Under the pieces are notes generated by a model. That model made no database searches and was not told where the DNA came from. It was given only the letters and a program-made list of their open reading frames with translations. A program made the position numbers and the translations under genes. This document shows positions 1 through 9,410 of a stretch of 9,410 nt of DNA, piece after piece; position 1 is the stretch's first letter; each line of letters begins with the position of its first letter. The DNA lies in contig JBDKTK010000084.1 in the NCBI GenBank assembly GCA_039680225.1, positions 1-9,410 on the forward strand, in the 5' to 3' direction. The stretch is from JBDKTK01 sp039680225. GTDB taxonomy: Bacteria; Desulfobacterota; Syntrophia; Syntrophales; UBA4778.

Positions 1-1
1 A

Positions 2-4177
<4,176 letters not shown>

Positions 4178-5612
4178 GCATTGCGGGCCTGCGCCTCGTT
4201 AAGCAGCAGCAGTCCGCTTATTATATATGCCATATCTCCTGCCGGTCCTGAATTCACAATCTGATCGAGTGATTCAGCAACATGCAGCTCATTTTCGGTC
4301 AGGTTCCTTACTTGCTGGAAGGTAGTGCCGTTGCGAGTGATAATTAAATCAACCTCCGCCGGCTTGTGTATCAGGTCCGCATTGAGGAATATTGAATCCA
4401 TGACTTTCGATCCGGAAAAGGTTCCGGTGACTCCTCCATCAGTTAACAGAAAACTATAAACGGTGCCCAATTTATATTGGCCTGCTGCGGCCTGAACATT
4501 GACCATGCCTCCTTCCAATGTCGCAATCCCGGTGACGTGCATCCGATCGGAGTTGCCCAGGGCATCAATATTAATATTGAGATTTCCATCCCTCGTATTT
4601 GTGAAGTTTCCCGTAATCTGAGTTTCTTTTATATCCTGAACCATTGCGCCGGACTTGGTAACCGTGTCCCCTAAAGCAATTGTCCCGCTATTTACGATGT
4701 CGCCTTCAATGTTGCCGCTGTTCAGCAACAGGCCTTTATTGAGAAAATTCCCCGTGGTTTTGATCAGGTTATTGTTTACCAGAACGCCCGGGGACTCATT
4801 CGTGAAGGTTCCGGTTGTCCCATTTTGAAGCGTACCGTCATTGATAATGGTGCCGGTATTAGTCATAATCCAGTCATTGACCAGGGTGGCGCCGCTTTTG
4901 TTTTCCAGGCGGCCTTCGTTGTTAAAGAGCCCCAAACTGGTTGTACCATTTCCATAATTACGAAAATATCCGTTATTTATTATGATACCATTCGCTTTGT
5001 TGTTGATAGCGCCACGGTTTATTGCATAGTCTGTTTCCAGGGTCCCGGTGTTGTTAATGGTGCCGTCGCCTTTGTTCGTCAGATAACAGTCAGTTCCTGT
5101 GCAGTGCCCGCTTTTCCAGTAGCCGCTGTTGTTGATAATGCCCCGATTCTGGAGCCAATATGTTGTCATCGTGCCTTTGTTATTGATGGTAGTGTTTGGG
5201 GAAGGTTGAATTTGCGAAGAGACATTTGCATCAGAAACGATAGTACCGTTATTGTTTAAAACGCAGTTATCGCGGATGTATACGCGATTCTTTAATTCCC
5301 AGCGCCCATTGTTGTCGACGACATTGTGAATTGCTACACGCCCGTAATTTACAAACACTCCATCATTTCGAAAGTAACCGGAGGACTGGTTATTCAGCGA
5401 GCCTGTATCGACGGTCAGTCTGCCGGATTCTTGTATTTTAAGGGTGCCGTAATTTTCAAAGTCAGCCCCAGCGGTATATCCATTACCGGAAATTGTAATG
5501 GTATTGCCTGCCGGGTTCGGATTGGGAGACAGCTGGGCGTAAGCGGGAAGAGCAATCAATATGCAGCTCAGCGCCAGCGATATAAGCGATGTCAGCCTTG
5601 TTTTCATTTTAC

Positions 5613-5619
5613 CCACCTT
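5613..5619 (-). promoter_or_regulatory. Shine-Dalgarno of the autotransporter
   Basis: On the minus strand AAGGTGG lies 5 nt (GTAAA) before the ATG at 5607-5605. It fixes that ATG, directly followed by a signal peptide, as the start rather than longer in-frame options. Confidence 0.8.
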
Positions 5620-5662
5620 GTTTGGAATTTGTATAGTAAGATTAAACTTGCTATTTGTAGGA

Positions 5663-5691
5663 AATATACCACGCATATATAGGGATATCAA
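5663..5691 (-). promoter_or_regulatory. Probable sigma70 promoter of the autotransporter
   Basis: On the minus strand TTGATA (5691-5686) and TATATT (5668-5663) are separated by exactly 17 nt; each matches the sigma70 consensus at five of six positions. Transcription would start near 5655, leaving a leader of roughly 48 nt that contains the Shine-Dalgarno. The AT-rich background raises the chance of random matches, but spacing and position are ideal. Confidence 0.65.
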
Positions 5692-5708
5692 GAACCTTTA
5701 TTGTTCTT
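5690..5708. repeat. Short inverted repeat touching the -35 box
   Basis: AAGAAC and GTTCTT form two 6-bp arms around a 7-nt centre. The repeat ends on the outer two bases of the -35 hexamer of the autotransporter promoter. It could be a small operator half-site pair or a chance hairpin. No T-run follows, so it does not look like a terminator. Confidence 0.3.
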
Positions 5709-5994
5709 TAACAGGGGAATGCAATTCGCTGTAATGGCGGCAGATAAAATCAAAGCGAAAAAAGGTGTTGTATTTTATCCCATTGTAATTATTCATGTTT
5801 GTGCGACACATAAAACTCGTCGAGACAGAACTGATCAGAAAATAAATGTAGGACTATTTTCAATCAGACATGAGGAATTTCAATTCAATGTGCAGGATTT
5901 TTGTCTCCCAGATAAAATTGAAGTAGGCTCAAAAACCTTATTTGCAATATTGTTTGGTTGGATTTGAAAAGAGAGAGGGCTCTGATTTGATAAA
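5692..5994. other. AT-rich intergenic region without a convincing gene
   Basis: About 300 bp separate the mntP stop from the autotransporter promoter. An 88-codon frame with a TTG start runs 5701-5967 on the plus strand (internal ATGs at 5719 and 5734). It resembles no family I know and has no well-spaced ribosome site; the nearest purine run, AGGGGAA, abuts the first ATG. No clear terminator follows mntP: AGAG/CTCT arms just after its stop give only a 4-bp stem. The region may be remnant DNA or regulatory. Confidence 0.5.
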
Positions 5995-6567
5995 TTAAAG
6001 CAGATCGCTGAGCAGGATTCTGAGGCCGATGGCGATCAGGATCAGGCCGCCAAGGATCCCGGCTTTTTTGCCCAGTTTTTTCCCGGCATTTGCGCCCAGG
6101 AAAATTCCGGCAGCGGTCATCGCGAACGCGACAATGCCGATTATGATGCTTGCCGTTAAAACAGAAATGTCCAGCAGCGCGAAGCTCAGGCCCACGGCAA
6201 AGGCGTCGATGCTGGTTGCTATAGAAAGGACAAGGAGGCTGAGTCCTTTTGTCGGGTCCGGTGAGTCAGACTGATTGCCCGTATCATCATTATTGGCACG
6301 GACCGAATCGAGGATCATTTTGGCTCCGACTCCGGCCAGCAGGCCGAAAGCGACCCAGTGATCGTATCGCGAGATCAGATCGGCAATGGTCCGTCCGGCG
6401 GTCCAGCCCAGCATCGGCATCATGAACTGGAACAGGCCGAAGCCGGTCGACAGCCTCAGGAGCTGGCCCGGGTCGACACGCCTGGCATTGAACCCCGTCC
6501 CGACCGCGACTGAGAATGCGTCCATCCCAAGCCCTATTGCAATGAGGAAGATCGAAACGAAACTCAT
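5995..6567 (-). CDS. mntP: MntP-family manganese efflux pump
   Basis: The 190-residue protein matches the family's usual length (about 190). MntP exports Mn2+ across the inner membrane and protects against manganese excess. About six hydrophobic segments are visible: residues 3-23, 37-58, 70-88, 109-131, 134-157 and 168-188. Two related halves carry the family signatures GLGMDAFSVAVG (Asp16) and ATSIDAFAVGLSFA (Asp121), whose membrane-embedded acidic residues are characteristic of the family. A polar loop rich in Asn, Asp and Ser (residues 90-107) joins the halves. The ATG overlaps the uvrC stop as ATGA, so it is probably co-transcribed and translationally coupled with uvrC. No yybP-ykoY-type manganese riboswitch can precede it, because its upstream DNA is uvrC coding sequence. 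Transport of manganese is assigned by family, not tested here. Confidence 0.93.
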   Translation of the reverse strand: MSFVSIFLIAIGLGMDAFSVAVGTGFNARRVDPGQLLRLSTGFGLFQFMMPMLGWTAGRTIADLISRYDHWVAFGLLAGVGAKMILDSVRANNDDTGNQSDSPDPTKGLSLLVLSIATSIDAFAVGLSFALLDISVLTASIIIGIVAFAMTAAGIFLGANAGKKLGKKAGILGGLILIAIGLRILLSDLL

Positions 6568-8468
6568 TCAGCAGGCGTCACTTCCGTGTTGTGTTCATCG
6601 GAGAGATAATCCTTGATCGCATGCGCCAGCTCTGTCGTGATGCCGTCCACGCCAGCAATCTCTTCAACGGAGGCGCCCTTCAGGGCATTGATGTCCTGAA
6701 AACCGGCGAGCAGCGCCTTCTTCCGGGCAGGACCGATCCCGGGGATCTCGTCAAGAATGGACTGTATGTCCCTTTTTCTCATCAGCAGCCGGTGATAGGT
6801 GATCGCAAACCGGTGGGCCTCGTCCCGGATGCGCTGCAGGAAGAGCAGCGCTTTGGGATGCTTATTCAGGTACACGGGGTCCTTGCGCCCCGCGATGTAG
6901 GCCCGGTCTTCGCCTTTATGTACCTTTTTTGCCTTCGGGCCGGCGGCATCGATATCTTGCACCCCGGCCTGCTCCGGTTCATCGGCCGCCTTGGCCAGGC
7001 CGATTATGTCCATTGATTCCCTGCCCTGGATGCCGGATTCGCGGATGGCCAGCATTGCGGAATTGAGCTGGCCCTTTCCCCCGTCCACTATCATTAAATC
7101 AGGCAGTTCCTGCTTTCCTGCGAGCCGCCTTTTTATCACCTCATAGATCATCCCAAAATCATTGGCACCCTGCAGGTCGCGGATCCTGAACCGGCGGTAT
7201 TCGTTCTTGTCCGGGTTCCCGTCGATGAAGGTCACCATCGAACCGACCGCCTGGTCGCCGCCGATGTTTGATATGTCAAAGCACTCAATCCTTTTCGGGA
7301 CTTTTTTCAGATGCAGGTTCACGGCCAGCGCCTCTCCGATTTCACCGGCCTTCCTTTCGGAGTCACGCTCCGCTTTCAGCATGCTGCCGGCGTTGTTGAC
7401 GGCCATTTCCATCAGCTCGCGTTTCTTGCCCCGCCGGGGCAGAATCAGGGAAACCTTCGAGCCTTTCTTTTCGGAGAGCCACTCGGCAATTACGGCCCTG
7501 TCCTCGATTGCGTCGGGAATGATTATCTCTACCGGGATATTGTCCTCTTCCGCATAAAACTGCTTCAACAGGGACGAGAGTATTTCCCCTGTCGGCGCAT
7601 CGATCTTGAAAGCGGGGAACTTCTTCGTCCCCTGGATCCGCTCTTTCCGGATCCGGACCAGACATGCCTGGGTCCGGTTGCCCTCGCGGTAGATCCCAAA
7701 GACGTCCAGGTCCTTGAAATCCATGCTGAATACGTTCTGTTTTTCCAGGGTGGCCTCTATGGAAGAGATGATGTCGCGCAGGCGGGCGGCCTCCTCGAAC
7801 TCATACTGGGATGAAGCGGCCTTCATTCTATCCTTGAGGTCCCTGACGAGGCTCTTTTCCTTTCCCTCAAGAAAGGTTACAGCGTCCCTGACCATGTCCG
7901 TGTATTTCTCGCGGGTCACTAAATTACAGCAGGGGCCCAGGCAGCGCTTGATCTCGTATTCGATGCAGGGCCGCTGCCGGGACCGGAAGAGCACGTCCTT
8001 GCAGGTCCGCAGGGGAAAGATCTTCTGGAGAAAGTGCATCGTCTCCTTGACGGCCAGACCCGAGGAATACGGGCCGAAGTAAACGGCGCCGTCCTTTTTC
8101 GGCCTGCGGATAAACTGGAAGCGGGGAAAAGGATGGTCCATATCGATCCGGAGGTGGTTGTAATCCTTGTCGTCGCGGAAGTACACGTTGTACTTCGGGC
8201 GGTGCTCCTTGATCATCGTGTTCTCCAGGATCAGGGCCTCTTTTTCCGTGACGGTCACGATGAAATCTATCTGATGGATCTTGGGCACCATGAACGGGAT
8301 CATCGGCCGGGTGTCCTTGTTGGCAAAATAGGACCGCACGCGGCTGCGGAGGTTTTTGGCCTTGCCGACATAGATCACCTTCCCGGCGGCGTCCTTCATC
8401 AGGTAGACGCCGGTCTCGGTCGGGGCCGTTTTGACCCTCTCCTGGAGTTGTGTGGTGTGCTCGTCCAT
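6564..8468 (-). CDS. uvrC: UvrABC excinuclease subunit C
   Basis: UvrC makes both incisions around a DNA lesion after UvrB has been loaded. From the ATG at 8468 it has 634 residues, close to the family's usual ~610. GIY-YIG domain: GVYLMKD and KVIYVGKAKNLR, with Tyr22, Tyr33, Arg41 and a Glu in EALILEN (82). Four cysteines at 156, 168, 176 and 180 have the C-X11-C-X7-C-X3-C spacing of the UvrC iron-sulfur site. A UVR motif (YEFEEAARLRD, about 205-240) binds UvrB. The RNase H-like second nuclease shows CFDISNIGG, MIVDGGKGQL and RDEAHRFAI. Two C-terminal helix-hairpin-helix motifs lie near 576-587 and 607-618. All key residues seem intact. In-frame alternatives at 8501 and 8552 lie within an inverted repeat, have no ribosome site and add residues unlike UvrC; even the chosen start has only a weak purine run (GATGAAAAAAGT). 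It follows uvrB and overlaps mntP by 4 bp. Confidence 0.96.
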   Translation of the reverse strand: MDEHTTQLQERVKTAPTETGVYLMKDAAGKVIYVGKAKNLRSRVRSYFANKDTRPMIPFMVPKIHQIDFIVTVTEKEALILENTMIKEHRPKYNVYFRDDKDYNHLRIDMDHPFPRFQFIRRPKKDGAVYFGPYSSGLAVKETMHFLQKIFPLRTCKDVLFRSRQRPCIEYEIKRCLGPCCNLVTREKYTDMVRDAVTFLEGKEKSLVRDLKDRMKAASSQYEFEEAARLRDIISSIEATLEKQNVFSMDFKDLDVFGIYREGNRTQACLVRIRKERIQGTKKFPAFKIDAPTGEILSSLLKQFYAEEDNIPVEIIIPDAIEDRAVIAEWLSEKKGSKVSLILPRRGKKRELMEMAVNNAGSMLKAERDSERKAGEIGEALAVNLHLKKVPKRIECFDISNIGGDQAVGSMVTFIDGNPDKNEYRRFRIRDLQGANDFGMIYEVIKRRLAGKQELPDLMIVDGGKGQLNSAMLAIRESGIQGRESMDIIGLAKAADEPEQAGVQDIDAAGPKAKKVHKGEDRAYIAGRKDPVYLNKHPKALLFLQRIRDEAHRFAITYHRLLMRKRDIQSILDEIPGIGPARKKALLAGFQDINALKGASVEEIAGVDGITTELAHAIKDYLSDEHNTEVTPAE

Positions 8469-8494
8469 ACTTTTTTCATCAGACAGTGGTAAAT

Positions 8495-8570
8495 CGCTCA
8501 TTGAGCTTGTCGAAATGAGCGTACGACTCGGTAGAGATAAAGGTACAGTCATTTCGACAGGCTCAATGAC
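8495..8570. repeat. REP/BIME-like inverted repeat between uvrB and uvrC
   Basis: Two 21-bp arms, 8498-8518 and 8549-8569, are reverse complements except for one position (core GAGCTTGTCGAAATGA against TCATTTCGACAGGCTC). An inner GTAC/GTAC pair (8521-8524 and 8543-8546) extends the stem. Each unit is also partly palindromic: CGCTCATT/AATGAGCG around 8503-8513 and GTCATT/AATGAC around 8554-8564. The motif resembles palindromic extragenic repeats containing TTCGACAGGCTCA that I recall from many bacterial genomes. No second copy lies elsewhere in this window. In the uvrB-uvrC transcript it would form a strong hairpin about 25 nt before the uvrC start, without a terminator T-run. Confidence 0.75.
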
Positions 8571-8576
8571 CGCCCC

Positions 8577-9410
8577 TCATTCATCCCCTCCCAGGTGCAG
8601 TTCCAGTTCGGACAGTTCCCTGATCATGTCCCGCAGTTGGGCCGCTTTTTCAAATTCCAGGTTCTCGGCCGCTTTTTTCATCTCCTTTTTAAGCTCCCGC
8701 AATTTCTTTGGCAACTGCTCTTCGGTGAGGTAACCGCTCTCTTTTTCCTCAACTGCCGGGATAGTCAAATAATCAGCCTCGTAAATAGATGAGAGGATAT
8801 TTGTGATGTCCTTGCGGATTGTCTCCGGGGTTATGCCGTGCTCTTTATTGAAGCGCCCCTGGATCTCCCTCCTTCTCTTGGTTTCGTTAAGGCATAAGTC
8901 AATGGACCTCGTGATCTTATCGGCGTACATAATGACTTGCCCCCCGGAGTTCCGGGCAGCGCGGCCGCTCGTCTGGATAAGCGACCTCTCGGACCTGAGG
9001 AAGCCCTCCTTGTCGGCATCCAGGATGGCAACGAGTGACACTTCCGGGATGTCCAGCCCTTCCCTGAGCAGATTGACCCCGATCAGGACATCATATTTTC
9101 CCAGCCGCAGGTCCCGGATAATTGCGACCCTCTCCAAGGTGGTAATATCCGAATGGAGGTACGTAACCCTGATCCCCAATCCCTGGTAATACTCGGTCAG
9201 GTTCTCGGCCATCCTCTTCGTCAGGGTAGTGACCAGCACGCGCTCTTTTTTAGCCGCTCTCTCCCTGATTTCACCAAAAAGATCGTCAACCTGATGCTTC
9301 ACCGGCTTCACGATTATTTCCGGGTCCATCAGGCCGGTCGGACGGATCAGCTGCTCGATAATCCGGCCCTTTGACCTGGCTACTTCATATTGCGCGGGGG
9401 TGGCCGAAAT
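8577..9410 (-). CDS. uvrB: UvrABC excinuclease subunit B, C-terminal part (5' end outside window)
   Basis: The frame is open to the window edge, giving 277 residues of a protein usually about 670 long. UvrB is the helicase-like subunit that UvrA loads on damage and that recruits UvrC. Visible parts begin with SATP and the RPTGLMDPEI segment typical of UvrB. The second helicase domain follows: TTLTKRMAENLTEYY, GVNLLREGLDIPEV (motif V) and QTSGRAARN (motif VI). YADKITRSI and ITPETIRKDI are also UvrB-typical. The protein ends with a UVR motif (LEFEKAAQLRDMI) that pairs with the equivalent motif in UvrC. The Walker A region and beta-hairpin lie beyond the window. The ATG at 9327-9329 is internal, not the start. 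It is the first visible gene of a uvrB-uvrC-mntP set; no SOS box can be judged because the promoter is outside. Confidence 0.96.
   Translation of the reverse strand: MSATPAQYEVARSKGRIIEQLIRPTGLMDPEIIVKPVKHQVDDLFGEIRERAAKKERVLVTTLTKRMAENLTEYYQGLGIRVTYLHSDITTLERVAIIRDLRLGKYDVLIGVNLLREGLDIPEVSLVAILDADKEGFLRSERSLIQTSGRAARNSGGQVIMYADKITRSIDLCLNETKRRREIQGRFNKEHGITPETIRKDITNILSSIYEADYLTIPAVEEKESGYLTEEQLPKKLRELKKEMKKAAENLEFEKAAQLRDMIRELSELELHLGGDE

Noticed and set aside
5608..5691. A 28-residue N-terminal extension of the autotransporter from a TTG at 5691
   Set aside because: That TTG is the -35 hexamer of the promoter, and the ATG at 5607 has its own Shine-Dalgarno and is directly followed by the signal peptide.
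5701..5967. An 88-codon plus-strand gene
   Set aside because: TTG start, no well-placed ribosome site, no family resemblance, and AT-rich DNA; kept only as a note in the intergenic entry.
5970..5990. Rho-independent terminator after mntP (AGAG-CCCT-CTCT followed by TTTT on the minus strand)
   Set aside because: The stem is only 4 bp, too weak to call.
8469..8552. Longer uvrC starts at 8552 and 8501
   Set aside because: Both lie in the inverted repeat, lack ribosome binding sites and add residues not seen in UvrC proteins.

Overview
The window comes from a Gram-negative bacterium. Evidence is a classical autotransporter passenger with a signal peptide, a trifunctional-type signalling histidine kinase, and a bacterial uvrB-uvrC repair pair. 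Protein flavour resembles deltaproteobacterial or related anaerobic lineages, but that is an impression only. The repair genes are moderately GC-rich; the autotransporter and the gap beside it are visibly more AT-rich.

Bases 2-4177 (+) hold the C-terminal 1391 residues of a very large hybrid sensor histidine kinase, whose start lies before the window. Visible parts, in order, are the helical/TPR-like region that follows the ATPase in 'serine/threonine kinase-AAA ATPase-histidine kinase' proteins, then GAF, PAS, HisKA, HATPase, a degenerate receiver, a Gly/His linker and a canonical receiver. The last receiver breaks off right after its 'DAG' motif. Bases 4042-5607 (-) hold an autotransporter passenger that runs head-on into the kinase gene. 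It stops being autotransporter at the same point, just where the outer-membrane beta-barrel should begin, and its last 36 codons are merely the antisense of the kinase receiver. Both genes therefore lose their 3' ends at one junction near 4150, either a real rearrangement or an assembly chimera. This is the most notable thing in the window.

The autotransporter has a good sigma70-type promoter (5663-5691) and Shine-Dalgarno (5613-5619). Bases 5692-5994 are an AT-rich gap with no convincing gene.

Bases 5995-9410 (-) form an apparent operon, uvrB (5' end outside the window) - uvrC - mntP. UvrB and UvrC are nucleotide-excision-repair partners. mntP, a manganese exporter, overlaps the uvrC stop by 4 bp (ATGA). 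The 108-bp gap between uvrB and uvrC carries a large imperfect inverted repeat built from two palindromic units, resembling a REP/BIME-type element.
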